64,000 bases of DNA from Bradyrhizobium lablabi (GCF_018129385.1 NZ_JAFCLN010000023.1:1-64000), one strand, 5' to 3'; counted from the stretch's first letter, positions 10,266-20,118 are shown. Notes: a model not told the origin generated them from the sequence alone. A program made the numbers and translations.

Positions 10266-11144
10266 ATGGAACTATTTACCAACCAGGTCCTGGCCGGCAT
10301 CGCCACCGGCGCGATCTATGCCTGCATGGCGCTGGCGGTCGTCATGATCTACCAGGCCATCGACCATCTGAATTTCGCCCAGGGCGAAATGGCGATGTTC
10401 TCGACCTTCATCTCCTGGCAATTGATGCAGTGGGGCATACCCTATTGGTGGGCGTTCCTGCTCACGCTGATCATCTCCTTTGCCGGCGGCATCCTGATCG
10501 AACGGCTGCTGTTCAAGCCGCTCGCCAAGGCGCCGGTGCTGACCAACGTCGCCGGCTTCATCGCGCTGTTCGCCATCGTCAATTCGGTGGCCGGCCTCAC
10601 CTGGGACTTCACCATCAAGCAGTACCCGACGCCGTTCGGGTCCTCGCCCTTCCTCGGCAGCCAACTGATTTCGACCCACCAGGCCGGCATGATCGGCGTC
10701 ACGGTCGGGCTGCTGATCGCGCTGTATCTGTTCTTCCAGTTCACGCGGATCGGCCTTGCAATGCGCGCGGCCGCCGCGCTGCCGGAATCGGCGCGGCTGG
10801 TCGGCGTCAACACCTCCTGGATGATCGCGCTCGGCTGGGGCATGGCGTCGGCGATCGGCGCGATCGCCGGCATCCTGATCGCCCCGGTCGTGTTCCTGGA
10901 GCCGAACATGATGGGCGGCGTGCTGATCTACGGCTTCGCCGCGGCCGTGCTCGGCGGCCTGACCTCGCCGCTCGGCGCCGTGCTCGGCGGCTTCCTGGTC
11001 GGCGTCTTCGAGAACCTCGCCGGAACCTACATTCCCGGTGTCGGTAACGAGTTGAAGCTGCCGATCGCGCTTGCGCTGATCATCACCGTATTGGTTGTCA
11101 AACCCGCCGGACTCATGGGCCGGCCCATCGTGAAGCGAGTTTGA
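10266..11144 (+). CDS. livH: HAAT-type ABC transporter permease (LivH-like)
   Basis: The 292-residue polytopic membrane protein has the conserved LivH opening (LAGIATGAIYACMALAVVMIYQAIDHLNFAQGEMAM, shown in part). It also has the late cytoplasmic loop GGLTSPLGAVLGGFLVGVFENL that contacts the ATPase. About eight hydrophobic helices can be picked out. It is one half of the inner-membrane channel, in an operon with livG, livF and livM. Confidence 0.9.
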   Translation: MELFTNQVLAGIATGAIYACMALAVVMIYQAIDHLNFAQGEMAMFSTFISWQLMQWGIPYWWAFLLTLIISFAGGILIERLLFKPLAKAPVLTNVAGFIALFAIVNSVAGLTWDFTIKQYPTPFGSSPFLGSQLISTHQAGMIGVTVGLLIALYLFFQFTRIGLAMRAAAALPESARLVGVNTSWMIALGWGMASAIGAIAGILIAPVVFLEPNMMGGVLIYGFAAAVLGGLTSPLGAVLGGFLVGVFENLAGTYIPGVGNELKLPIALALIITVLVVKPAGLMGRPIVKRV

Positions 11145-11146
11145 TC

Positions 11147-12166
11147 ATGAGCGCTGCAACAGAAGACGCCGTAACGGAAGCGCCGGCCGTCGAGGCCGTT
11201 CCGAAGCGCGCCATGACGCTGGGCCTCGGCACCTCGCTCGCGGTGCTGGCAGCGCTGGTCATCGCCCCGCTGTTCGTCAAGAACTTCATCATCTTCCAGA
11301 TGACGATGCTCCTGATCTACGCCCTTGCGGTGCTCGCGCTGAACATTCTGACCGGCGGGAGCGGCCAGTTCTCGCTCGGCCAGAGCGCGTTCTACGCGGT
11401 CGGCGCCTATACGTCGGCGATCCTGATGGAACATGTCGGCATGAACTATGCGCTGACGCTGCCGATCGCAGGCATCATCTGCTTTGCCTTCGGCTTCGTG
11501 TTCGGCCAGCCGGCATTGCGCCTTTCCGGCGTCTACCTTGCGCTTGCGACCTTCGCGCTGGCGGTCGCCATGCCGCAACTGCTCAAGCTCGGCTTCTTCG
11601 AGCACTGGACCGGCGGCGTGCAGGGGCTGGTGGTGACCAAGCCCGATGCGCCGTTCGGCCTGAAAATGTCGCAGGACATGTGGCTGTATTACTTCACGCT
11701 GGCGATCTCGATCGGCATCTACGTGGCCTCGGTCAATTTGCTGCGCTCGCGCTCGGGCCGTGCCTTCATGGCGATCCGCGATAACGAGATCGCCGCTTCC
11801 GCCATGGGCGTCAATGTCGCGCTCTACAAGACGCTGGCGTTCGGCGTTTCCGCAGGGATCACCGGCATCGCCGGCGGCCTTGGCGCCATTGCCGTGCAGT
11901 TCGTGGCGCCCGACGGCTACACCATCACGCTCGCCATTTCGCTGTTCCTCGGCATGGTGGTGGGCGGCGTGGGCTGGCTGCCGGGATCGATCGTAGGATC
12001 CGCGTTCATCATCTTCGTGCCTAACATCGCCGAGAGCATCTCCAAGGGCCTCTCCGGCGCCGTGTTCGGCGTACTGCTGTTCATCGTGATCTTCCTCGTG
12101 CCGCATGGCGCAAGGCAAGTAGCCATCGTTGCCCAGCAACTGATCGGCAAACTCAGGAAGGGCTAG
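11147..12166 (+). CDS. livM: HAAT-type ABC transporter permease (LivM-like)
   Basis: This is a 339-residue permease. I start it at the ATG 11147, two bases after the livH stop; a TTG two codons earlier is in frame. LivM features include LTGGSGQFSLGQSAFYAVGAY, SGVYLALATFALAVA and AIRDNEIAASAMGVNV. It pairs with LivH. The stop codon is followed at once by a GCATGATC-type repeat that may end or attenuate the transporter transcript. Confidence 0.9.
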   Translation: MSAATEDAVTEAPAVEAVPKRAMTLGLGTSLAVLAALVIAPLFVKNFIIFQMTMLLIYALAVLALNILTGGSGQFSLGQSAFYAVGAYTSAILMEHVGMNYALTLPIAGIICFAFGFVFGQPALRLSGVYLALATFALAVAMPQLLKLGFFEHWTGGVQGLVVTKPDAPFGLKMSQDMWLYYFTLAISIGIYVASVNLLRSRSGRAFMAIRDNEIAASAMGVNVALYKTLAFGVSAGITGIAGGLGAIAVQFVAPDGYTITLAISLFLGMVVGGVGWLPGSIVGSAFIIFVPNIAESISKGLSGAVFGVLLFIVIFLVPHGARQVAIVAQQLIGKLRKG

Positions 12167-12235
12167 GCATGATCCGGAAAAGTGGAGACCGGTTTTCCCT
12201 GCGACAAACGCAAAGCGTTTGCGCGGAGATCATGC
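12167..12235. repeat. GCATGATC palindromic repeat, long form, copy 1
   Basis: The element begins GCATGATCCGGAAAAGTGG, contains ACCGGTTTTCC and an inner AAACGCAAAGCGTTTGCG hairpin, and closes with GATCATGC. It starts directly after the livM stop. The same long form occurs at 49559-49626, and short forms occur at 30856-30900 and 59534-59578. Confidence 0.75.
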
Positions 12236-12347
12236 TTGAGAAATAGGCCGGAAGCGAGATGACGAAAGTCATCTCGCTCTGGAAGCCCGGAGCAAGAAGA
12301 AGCAAGAACGACCCAAGACAAAGACCAAAAAACTCGAAGGAGAAACT

Positions 12348-13568
12348 ATGCTTTCTACAAGACTGTCCACCGCCGCGTTTGCGGCGGTGATCGCGTTTGC
12401 CGCTTCCGGCAGCGCCCTCGCCCAGAAAAAATACGACACCGGCGCGACTGACACCGAGATCAAGATCGGCAACATCATGCCCTACAGCGGCCCTGCTTCC
12501 GCCTACGGCGTGATCGGCAAGACCGAAGAAGCCTATTTCAAGATGATCAACGCCAACGGCGGCATCAACGGGCGCAAGATCAACTTCGTCACCTATGACG
12601 ATGGCTACAGCCCGCCGAAGGCGGTCGAGCAGGTGCGCAAGCTGGTCGAAAGCGATGAGGTGCTCGTCGTCTTCAATCCACTCGGCACGCCCTCCAACAC
12701 GGCGATCCAGAAGTACCTCAACGCCAAGAAGGTGCCGCAACTGTTCGTCGCCACCGGCGCCACCAAGTGGAACGACCCGAAGGGCTTTCCGTGGACCATG
12801 GGCTGGCAGCCGAGCTATCAGAGCGAAGCCCAGATCTACGCAAAGTATCTGATCAAGGAAAAGCCGAACGCGAAGGTCGCGATCCTCTACCAGAACGACG
12901 ATTTCGGTAAGGACTATCTCAAGGGACTGAAGGATGGCTTTGGCGCCAAGGCGTCGATGATCGTCGCGGAAGAAAGCTATGAGACCTCCGAGCCGACGAT
13001 CGACAGCCACATCGTCAAGCTCAAGGCGACGGGCGCCGATACCTTCATCAACATCGCCACGCCGAAATTCGCGGCGCAGGCGATCAAGAAGATCGCCGAG
13101 ATCGACTGGAAGCCGCTTCATCTGCTCACCAACGTCTCGGCTTCGGTCGGCGGCGTGATGAAGCCGGCAGGCTATGAGAACTCGCAAGGCATCATCTCGG
13201 CGGCCTACGCCAAGGACGGCGCCGATCCGCAGTGGGACAATGATCCCGGGATGAAGAAATTCCTGGCCTTCCTCGAGAAGCATCATCCCGAAGGCAACAA
13301 GATCGACGGCTCCGTGGTCTATGGCTACGGCGCAGCGCAGACGCTGGCGAAGGTGCTCGAGATGTGCGGCGACAACCTGACCCGCGAGAACGTCATGAAA
13401 CAGGCCGCCAGCCTGAAGGATTTTGAGCCCGACACGCTGCTGCCGGGCGTCAAGATCAACACTTCGGCAAGCGACTTCGCCCCGATCTCGCAACTGCAAC
13501 TGATGCGGTTCAAGGGCGAGAAGTGGGAGCTGTTCGGCGAGATCATGAGCGGCGACGTCAGCAACTAA
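12348..13568 (+). CDS. Branched-chain-amino-acid-type ABC substrate-binding protein 1
   Basis: The 406-residue periplasmic binding protein has a cleavable signal peptide ending near residue 26 (SGSALAQ|KK) and begins behind AAGGAGAAA. The mature protein starts KYDTGATDTEIKIGNIMPYSGP, the type I periplasmic fold seen in LivJ-like receptors. It is the first of three tandem paralogues downstream of livGFHM. A hairpin terminator follows, so this gene can be the end of the transporter transcript. The bound ligand is unknown; fatty, dicarboxylic or aromatic acids fit the context. Confidence 0.9.
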   Translation: MLSTRLSTAAFAAVIAFAASGSALAQKKYDTGATDTEIKIGNIMPYSGPASAYGVIGKTEEAYFKMINANGGINGRKINFVTYDDGYSPPKAVEQVRKLVESDEVLVVFNPLGTPSNTAIQKYLNAKKVPQLFVATGATKWNDPKGFPWTMGWQPSYQSEAQIYAKYLIKEKPNAKVAILYQNDDFGKDYLKGLKDGFGAKASMIVAEESYETSEPTIDSHIVKLKATGADTFINIATPKFAAQAIKKIAEIDWKPLHLLTNVSASVGGVMKPAGYENSQGIISAAYAKDGADPQWDNDPGMKKFLAFLEKHHPEGNKIDGSVVYGYGAAQTLAKVLEMCGDNLTRENVMKQAASLKDFEPDTLLPGVKINTSASDFAPISQLQLMRFKGEKWELFGEIMSGDVSN

Positions 13569-13638
13569 CCGCGGAACCGACGCTGGTTAATATTCCGCCG
13601 CGCGGGTAACCATCCGGGACGGCATTGACTAAAAAACG

Positions 13639-13672
13639 AGCCCCTGCGACTTCCGTCGCAGGGGCTTTTTGT
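13639..13672 (+). terminator. Rho-independent terminator after binding protein 1
   Basis: A 12-bp perfect stem (AGCCCCTGCGAC / GTCGCAGGGGCT) with a TTCC loop is followed by a T run. It separates binding-protein genes 1 and 2, implying that each can have its own transcript. Confidence 0.9.
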
Positions 13673-13770
13673 TGCTGGCAAAGGGGGAAAGGTATTCAAT
13701 GCGGGCAAGCGCCGGCAAGTGCGCCATCAACAAGAAAGGACACATCAACCGCCATCAGGGAGAGACACGA

Positions 13771-15000
13771 ATGCCCGTTCTCAATTTGCGGCTGGGAGCC
13801 ATTTCGGCTGCCCTCGCATTACTTGCTATCAGCAGCACATCGGCGCTTGCCCAGAAGAAATACGACACCGGCGCGACCGATACCGAAATCAAGATCGGCA
13901 ACATCATGCCCTACAGCGGACCGGCTTCCGCCTACGGCGTGATCGGCAAGACCGAGGAAGCCTACTTCCGGAAAATCAACGCCGAAGGCGGCATCAACGG
14001 CCGCAAGATCAACTTCGTGTCCTATGACGACGCCTACTCGCCGCCGAAGACGGTGGAGCAGGCGCGCAAACTGGTCGAGAGCGACGAGGTCCTCCTCATC
14101 TTCAACTCGCTCGGCACGCCGCCGAACTCGGCGATCCAGAAATACATGAACCAGAAGAAGGTGCCGCAGCTATTCGTCGCCACCGGCGCCACCAAGTGGA
14201 ACGATCCGAAGGAATTTCCCTGGACGATGGGCTGGCAGCCCAACTACCAGAGCGAAAGCCAGATCTACGCCAAATACATCCTGAAGAACTATCCAAACGG
14301 CAAGATCGCGATCCTCTACCAGAACGACGACTACGGCAAAGACTACGTCAAGGGGCTGAAGGACGGCCTCGGCTCCAAGGCCGCCTCGATGATCGTGATC
14401 GAGGACAGCTATGAAGTATCGGAGCCGACCATCGACACCCACATCGTCAAGCTGAAGGCCTCCGGCGCCGACATCTTCTTCAACGTCACCACGCCGAAAT
14501 TCGCGGCGCAGGCGATCAAGAAGAACATGGAGATCGGCTGGAAGCCGGTGCACTTCCTCAACAACGTCTCGGCCTCGATCGGCAGCGTGATGAAGCCGGC
14601 CGGATTCGAGAATGGACAAGGGATCATCTCCTCCGCCTACCTGAAGGATCCGACCGATCCGCAGTGGAAGGATGATGCCGCGATGAAGGCCTGGAATGAG
14701 TTCCTGGACAAATACTACCCCGAAGCCAACCGCGCCGACGGCTCGGTGATGTACGCCTACATCGTGGCCCAGGGCCTCGAGCACGTGCTGAAGGCCTGCG
14801 GCGACGATCTGACGCGCGCGAACGTGATGAAGCAGGCGGCCAACATCAAGAATTTCGAGCCGCGCGGTCTGTTGCCGGGCGTCAAGGTCAATACCTCGGC
14901 TACCGACTTTGCGCCGCTTTCGCAGCTCCAGCTCATGCGCTTCAAGGGCGAGACCTGGGAGCTGTTCGGCGAGGTCCTGAGCGGTGACGTCGGCGGCTAG
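13771..15000 (+). CDS. Branched-chain-amino-acid-type ABC substrate-binding protein 2
   Basis: The 409-residue paralogue of its two neighbours starts at the ATG behind AGGGAGAGAC; the frame is open further upstream without a ribosome site. It has a signal peptide (about residues 1-29, ending ALAQ) and a mature start KKYDTGATDTEIKIGNIMPY. It shares long identical blocks with copies 1 and 3, for example VPQLFVATGATKWNDPK. It carries one extra alanine after GLGSK compared with copy 3. Flanking terminators suggest independent transcription. Confidence 0.9.
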   Translation: MPVLNLRLGAISAALALLAISSTSALAQKKYDTGATDTEIKIGNIMPYSGPASAYGVIGKTEEAYFRKINAEGGINGRKINFVSYDDAYSPPKTVEQARKLVESDEVLLIFNSLGTPPNSAIQKYMNQKKVPQLFVATGATKWNDPKEFPWTMGWQPNYQSESQIYAKYILKNYPNGKIAILYQNDDYGKDYVKGLKDGLGSKAASMIVIEDSYEVSEPTIDTHIVKLKASGADIFFNVTTPKFAAQAIKKNMEIGWKPVHFLNNVSASIGSVMKPAGFENGQGIISSAYLKDPTDPQWKDDAAMKAWNEFLDKYYPEANRADGSVMYAYIVAQGLEHVLKACGDDLTRANVMKQAANIKNFEPRGLLPGVKVNTSATDFAPLSQLQLMRFKGETWELFGEVLSGDVGG

Positions 15001-15025
15001 CCGCCCCCCCTAGTCCAAAAGACGC

Positions 15026-15060
15026 AGCCCCCCGCGCTGACGGCGCGGGGGGCTTTTATT
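15026..15060 (+). terminator. Rho-independent terminator after binding protein 2
   Basis: A perfect 12-bp GC-rich stem (AGCCCCCCGCGC / GCGCGGGGGGCT) with a 5-base loop is followed by TTTATT. It isolates binding-protein gene 2 from gene 3. Confidence 0.88.
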
Positions 15061-15157
15061 GTGATGTTCCGGCCGAAATGGTAGGTACAGGACGCCAACA
15101 AGAGCCGTGCAACGGCCGGGCATACTTTGCAGCAAATTTAAAAGGGAGAGAGACGGA

Positions 15158-16381
15158 ATGTCCGCTACCAAAAGACTCGCGGTGCTTTCTGCCGCATTCG
15201 CCGTGATCGCCGCTTCATCGAGCGGCGCGCTGGCGCAAAAAAAATACGATACGGGCGCCAGCGATACCGAAATCAAGATCGGCAATATCATGCCCTACAG
15301 CGGACCCGCGTCCGCCTACGGCGTGATCGGCAAGACCGAGGCCGCCTATTTCAACAAGATCAACGCCGAGGGCGGCATCAACGGCCGCAAGATCAACTTC
15401 ATCAGCTATGACGACGGCTACTCGCCGCCCAAGACCGTGGAGCAGGCGCGCAAGCTGGTCGAGAGCGACGAAGTGCTGCTGGTCTTCAATCCGCTCGGCA
15501 CGCCGCCGAACACGGCGATCCAGAAATACATGAACTCGAAGAAGGTGCCGCAGCTGTTCGTCGCCACCGGCGCCACCAAGTGGAACGATCCGAAGGATTT
15601 CCCCTGGACCATGGGCTGGCAGCCCAACTACCAGAGCGAGACCCAGATCTACGCCAAATACATCCTGAAGAATTTTCCGAACGCGAAGATCGGCGTGCTC
15701 TACCAGAACGACGACTACGGCAAGGATTATTTGAAGGGCCTGAAGGACGGCCTCGGCAGCAAGACCTCGATGATCGTGCTCGAGGAGAGCTATGAAGTCT
15801 CCGAACCGACCATCGACAGCCATATCGTCAAGCTGAAGTCGACCGGCGCCGATGTGTTCGTGAACATCACGACGCCGAAGTTTGCGGCGCAGGCCATCAA
15901 GAAGAACGCGGAAATCGGCTGGAAGCCGGTGCACTTCCTCAACAACGTATCGGCTTCCGTCGGCGCGGTGATGAAGCCGGCGGGCTTCGAGAACGCCCAG
16001 GACATCATTTCCTCGGCCTACCTCAAGGATCCGACCGATTCGCAGTGGAAGAACGATGCCGGGATGAAGGCCTGGAACGAGTTCCTGGACAAATACTACC
16101 CTGAAGCCAACCGCTCCGATGGCGGCGTGATGTTCGGCTACACCGTCGCTCAGGGCCTGGTGCAGGTGCTCAAGCAGTGCGGCGACAACCTGACCCGCGA
16201 GAACGTGATGAAACAGGCGGCGAGCATCAAGGATCTCCAGCTCGGCGGCCTGTTGCCCGGCGTCAAGGTCAACACGTCGGCGACCGACTTCGCGCCGATC
16301 TCGCAGGTGCAGCTCATGAAGTTCAAGGGCGACACCTGGGAGCTGTTCGGTGAAATCATGAGCGGCGACGTCGGCGGTTGA
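15158..16381 (+). CDS. Branched-chain-amino-acid-type ABC substrate-binding protein 3
   Basis: The 407-residue third paralogue starts at the ATG after AAAGGGAGAGAGA; an in-frame ATG 51 bases upstream has no ribosome site. The signal peptide ends SGALAQ and the mature protein begins KKYDTGASDTEIKIGNIMPY. It is visibly closer to copy 2 than to copy 1 (shared QPNYQSE, YILKN and EFLDKYYPEANR segments). It probably serves the same LivGFHM importer with a different ligand range. Confidence 0.9.
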   Translation: MSATKRLAVLSAAFAVIAASSSGALAQKKYDTGASDTEIKIGNIMPYSGPASAYGVIGKTEAAYFNKINAEGGINGRKINFISYDDGYSPPKTVEQARKLVESDEVLLVFNPLGTPPNTAIQKYMNSKKVPQLFVATGATKWNDPKDFPWTMGWQPNYQSETQIYAKYILKNFPNAKIGVLYQNDDYGKDYLKGLKDGLGSKTSMIVLEESYEVSEPTIDSHIVKLKSTGADVFVNITTPKFAAQAIKKNAEIGWKPVHFLNNVSASVGAVMKPAGFENAQDIISSAYLKDPTDSQWKNDAGMKAWNEFLDKYYPEANRSDGGVMFGYTVAQGLVQVLKQCGDNLTRENVMKQAASIKDLQLGGLLPGVKVNTSATDFAPISQVQLMKFKGDTWELFGEIMSGDVGG

Positions 16382-16417
16382 TCGCCAAATCGTATCGCTT
16401 GATAGGCAAGCTAAAGA

Positions 16418-16450
16418 CCTCCGCGGGGCGATCTCCCGCGGGGTTTTCTT
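16418..16450 (+). terminator. Probable terminator after binding protein 3
   Basis: The stem CCGCGGG / CCCGCGG, extended by one wobble and one CG pair, has a 7-base loop and is followed by TTTTCTTTT. It closes the three-gene binding-protein array. Confidence 0.75.
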
Positions 16451-16505
16451 TTGAGCAGAATGGATGGATAACCGTTTTCCTGTCCGCTCCAACCCAGATT
16501 CAGCA

Positions 16506-17789
16506 ATGACCGACAAACGCCCTCTCCTGCGCGCGATCTTCGACGCCGCCGTGGCCGAAGCACATCCCGATGTCGTGCTGGCCCGGCATTTGCGCCCGGT
16601 GCCGAAGGGACGGGTGATCTGCCTCGCCGCCGGCAAGGGCGCCGCCGCACTCGCCGCCGCCGCGGAGCGGCATTATCTCGACACGCTTGGGCTGGAGCCG
16701 TCGCGCCTCTCGGGCATCGCCACCACAAGGCACGGCCATGGCGTGCCGACGCGGCGAATCCGGGTGGTGGAAGCCGGCCATCCCGTGCCGGATGAGGCCG
16801 GATTGAAGGGCGCGGCCGATACGCTGGCGCTGGCGCAGGAAGCGACGTCGGATGATCTCCTGCTGGTACTGATCTCGGGCGGCGGCTCCGCCAACTGGAT
16901 CGCTCCCGTCGATGGCGTGTCGTTCGCACAGAAGCAGCAGGTGAACCGTGCGCTGCTGCGCTCGGGCGCGCCGATCGGCGAGATGAACGTGGTGCGCAAA
17001 CATCTGTCGCGGATCAAGGGCGGCCGGCTGGCACGCGCCGGCCAGCGCGCCGCCGGGATCGTGACACTCGCGATCTCGGACGTGCCGCATGACGACCCCT
17101 CGGCCATCGCATCCGGTCCGACGGTACCCGATCCGACCACGCTGGCCGACGCGCGCGCCATCGTTGCGAAATACAATCTCACCGTCGACGACGCTGTTCG
17201 CCGCGCACTCGACAACCCCGCGAATGAGAGCTGCAAGCCCGGCGACGCCGCCTTTGCACGCACGACGTTCGAGCTGATCGCAAAGCCGAAGGCCTCGCTG
17301 GAAGCCGCGGCGAAAGTCGCCAGCGATGCCGGCTATGAGGTGATCGCGCTCGGCGCCGACCTCGAAGGCGAGGCGCGCGATGTCGCCGCCGAACACGCGA
17401 AAATGGCGCTGAAGGCGCGCCGCGAGGGCAAGCGCATGGCCATCCTGTCCGGCGGCGAATTGACGGTGACCGTGCGCGGCAACGGCCGTGGCGGCCCGAA
17501 CCAGGAATATGCACTGGCGCTCGCCGACCTGCTCAAGGATACAGCCGGCATCGCGGCACTGGCCGGCGACACCGATGGCGCCGACGGCGGCGCGGGCAGC
17601 GCCAGCGATCCTGCGGGAGCCATGATCGACGCTGCGACATTTGCCAGGATGAAGTCGCTCGGCCTCGACGCAAGATCCTATCTCGAGAACAACGACGCCA
17701 CCGGCTTCTTTTCGCAAACTGGCGATCTGCTACAGACCGGCCCCACGCTCACGAACGTCAACGATATCAGGGCGATCCTGGTCGACTAG
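16506..17789 (+). CDS. Glycerate 2-kinase (DUF4147/MOFRL, class II)
   Basis: The 427-residue protein belongs to the glycerate kinase type found in alphaproteobacteria (GckA/TtuD). Visible features are the N-terminal AAGKGAAALAAAAERHY, the central VLISGGGSANWIAPVDG, NVVRKHLSRIKGGRL, and the MOFRL-domain segment LSGGELTVTVRGNGRGGPNQEYALALA followed by AGDTDGADGG. It phosphorylates glycerate to 2-phosphoglycerate in the serine-cycle, tartrate or glyoxylate routes. I start at MTDKRPLL; an in-frame ATG 42 bases upstream is possible, and neither has a strong ribosome site. It is alone after the ABC array and is not obviously linked to the CoA pathways. Confidence 0.9.
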   Translation: MTDKRPLLRAIFDAAVAEAHPDVVLARHLRPVPKGRVICLAAGKGAAALAAAAERHYLDTLGLEPSRLSGIATTRHGHGVPTRRIRVVEAGHPVPDEAGLKGAADTLALAQEATSDDLLLVLISGGGSANWIAPVDGVSFAQKQQVNRALLRSGAPIGEMNVVRKHLSRIKGGRLARAGQRAAGIVTLAISDVPHDDPSAIASGPTVPDPTTLADARAIVAKYNLTVDDAVRRALDNPANESCKPGDAAFARTTFELIAKPKASLEAAAKVASDAGYEVIALGADLEGEARDVAAEHAKMALKARREGKRMAILSGGELTVTVRGNGRGGPNQEYALALADLLKDTAGIAALAGDTDGADGGAGSASDPAGAMIDAATFARMKSLGLDARSYLENNDATGFFSQTGDLLQTGPTLTNVNDIRAILVD

Positions 17790-17957
17790 CGCCGGCTGCG
17801 GCTTGCCTCGCCCCTAAAAATTAACTTTCTGTTGAGGGCGTTCCAAGGAACTGCCGCAAATGGCGGCAGCCCAAGGGCGCCGTTCACCTCATCCGGCCTT
17901 TAATCGGCGGCTGCTCGAAGAAGCAGCTCCGCCAGAATCGCGGATGAGGAAACGCTG

Positions 17958-20108
17958 ATGACGGAATCCGGGAAAGCTGTCACCGCTTCTGCGCCTGCCG
18001 ATCCAGGCCGGCTGCTCGAGGAAGCCATCAACAACCTGTCGCTCGGCGTGGTCATTTTCGACCACAACCGCGAAGTGCTGTTCTGCAACAAGCGCTACAT
18101 GCAGATGTACGGACTCACCCCCGAACAGGTGAAGCCGGGCACGCCGACCAGCGAACTGATCCGGCACCGCCTCAAGCTCGGCCTCAAGATCCGGACGACG
18201 CCGGAAGATTACATCCGCGAGCGCGTCGGGCGCGACATCGCGCTCGACACCACGGTGCAGGAATTCACCGACGGCCGCATCATCGCCTACACGGTTCGTC
18301 CGATGCCCGATGGCGGCGGGATTGCGACCCATGAGGACGTTACCGAGCGCGAAGCGCTGCACGCCCGCCTCAAGCAGCAATATGAGCTGGTCAGAGAGCA
18401 GGAAGAGGCCTTGCGGAGCCGCAACTTCCAGTTCGACACCGCGATCAACAATATGTCGCAGGGCCTGTGCTTCTTCGACGCCGCCCACAAGCTGATCGTA
18501 TGCAACGACCGCTTCATCGACATGTACGACATTCCGCCCGGCCGCGTCGGACCCGGCACGCCGCTCACCGAGATCGTCGATCTGCGGTATGAGGCAGGCA
18601 GCTTTCCGGCGATGTCGCGCGAGGAATATTTGCGCTGGCGCACCAATGTTGCGGTTTCCAACGAGCCCAAGGACAGCATCGTCGAGCTGATGAACGGGCG
18701 GACCTTCAAGATCCGCCACCGGCCGATGCCCGATCACGGATGGGTCGCCACCCATGAAGACATCACCGAGCAGCGCCGGGCCGAGGTCAAGATCGAACAC
18801 ATGGCGCACCACGATTCGCTGACCGATCTCGCCAACCGCGTGCTGCTCAACGAGCGGCTGGAGCAGGCGTTGGGCCGCTTCCAGGGCCGGCAGATGGTGG
18901 CGGTGCATCATCTCGACCTCGATCAGTTCAAGGCCGTGAACGACACATTCGGCCATCACGCCGGCGACAAGCTGCTGAAGATCGTCGCGGACCGCCTGCG
19001 CGGCCTCGTGCGGGAGACCGACACCATCGCGCGGATGGGCGGCGACGAGTTCGTTATCGTCCAGGCGCCGATCGCCGATCCCAATGAGGCCACCTCGCTC
19101 GCGCAACAGATCATCGAATGGGTGTGCGAGCCCTACGACATCGACGGCCATCAGGCCTGCGTCGGCACCAGCATCGGCATCGCGGTCAGCCCCGGCGACG
19201 GCGAGACGCCGGAGAAGCTGCTGCGCAACGCGGATCTGGCGCTCTACCGCGCCAAGGCCGACGGCCGCGGCACCTTCCATTTCTTCGAGCCGGGAATGGA
19301 CGAGCAGATGCAGACCCGCCGCATCATGGAGCAGGACCTGCGCAAGGCGCTGCCGGCGGGCGAATTCGAGCTCTATTACCAGCCGGTGGTGAATCTTCAG
19401 AGCAGCGAGATCAGCGGCTTCGAGGCGCTGATCCGGTGGAATCATCCCGAGCGCGGACAGGTCGCGCCCGCGACCTTCATTCCGCTCGCCGAGGAGATCG
19501 GCTTCATCGTGCCGCTGGGCGAATGGGTCATCCGCCAGGCATGCCTCACGGCGGCGCAATGGCCGGAGCATCTGCACGTCGCCGTCAACATTTCCGCAGC
19601 GCAGTTCCGCGGCACCAGCCTCACGTCCGTCATCGTCAATGCGCTGGCGGCTTCAGGCCTGCACCCGACGCGGCTGGAGATCGAGATCACCGAGAGCGTG
19701 CTGCTGCACGATCGCGAGGCGACGCTTGCCGTGCTTCATCAATTGCGCACGCTCGGCATCCGCATTGCGATGGACGATTTCGGCACCGGCTATTCCTCGC
19801 TGACGTATTTGCAGAGCTTTCCGTTCGACAAGATCAAGATCGACCGCTCGTTCGTGAAGGACATCACCGAAAACACCGGTTCGCTCTATATCGTGCGCGC
19901 GGTCGCCGCGCTCGCGAACGGCATGGGCATGGCGGCGACCGCCGAAGGCGTCGAGACCACCGAACAGCTTGCCAGGATCGCGGCCGAAGGCTGTACCGAG
20001 ATGCAGGGCTATCTGTTCTCCAAGCCGCTTCCCGTCGGCGAGATCGAGCGGCTGTTCCTGCCGAAGCGCGAGAAGCCGGCCGCGCCGGGGCGCCCTCAAG
20101 TGGCGTGA
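17958..20108 (+). CDS. PAS-PAS-GGDEF-EAL cyclic-di-GMP signalling protein
   Basis: The 716-residue protein has two PAS-like domains (about 20-130 and 155-265; each has a LGVVIFDHN- or QGLCFFDAAH-type core). They are followed by a GGDEF domain with intact motif at 361-365 and the inhibitory-site RETD at 352-355, and an EAL domain with EAL at 489-491. The EAL domain retains DDFGTGYSSL and KIDRSFV. Both catalytic motifs look intact, so it could make or break c-di-GMP. No transmembrane segment is seen, so sensing is probably cytoplasmic. It is monocistronic, with a repeat directly after the stop. Confidence 0.93.
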   Translation: MTESGKAVTASAPADPGRLLEEAINNLSLGVVIFDHNREVLFCNKRYMQMYGLTPEQVKPGTPTSELIRHRLKLGLKIRTTPEDYIRERVGRDIALDTTVQEFTDGRIIAYTVRPMPDGGGIATHEDVTEREALHARLKQQYELVREQEEALRSRNFQFDTAINNMSQGLCFFDAAHKLIVCNDRFIDMYDIPPGRVGPGTPLTEIVDLRYEAGSFPAMSREEYLRWRTNVAVSNEPKDSIVELMNGRTFKIRHRPMPDHGWVATHEDITEQRRAEVKIEHMAHHDSLTDLANRVLLNERLEQALGRFQGRQMVAVHHLDLDQFKAVNDTFGHHAGDKLLKIVADRLRGLVRETDTIARMGGDEFVIVQAPIADPNEATSLAQQIIEWVCEPYDIDGHQACVGTSIGIAVSPGDGETPEKLLRNADLALYRAKADGRGTFHFFEPGMDEQMQTRRIMEQDLRKALPAGEFELYYQPVVNLQSSEISGFEALIRWNHPERGQVAPATFIPLAEEIGFIVPLGEWVIRQACLTAAQWPEHLHVAVNISAAQFRGTSLTSVIVNALAASGLHPTRLEIEITESVLLHDREATLAVLHQLRTLGIRIAMDDFGTGYSSLTYLQSFPFDKIKIDRSFVKDITENTGSLYIVRAVAALANGMGMAATAEGVETTEQLARIAAEGCTEMQGYLFSKPLPVGEIERLFLPKREKPAAPGRPQVA

Positions 20109-20118
20109 ACGGGCAGAC

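Noticed and set aside
16464..16505. Upstream ATG for glycerate kinase
   Set aside because: The added 14 residues carry no family similarity, and the typical start MTDKRPLL lies at 16506; the choice stays uncertain because neither start has a strong ribosome site.
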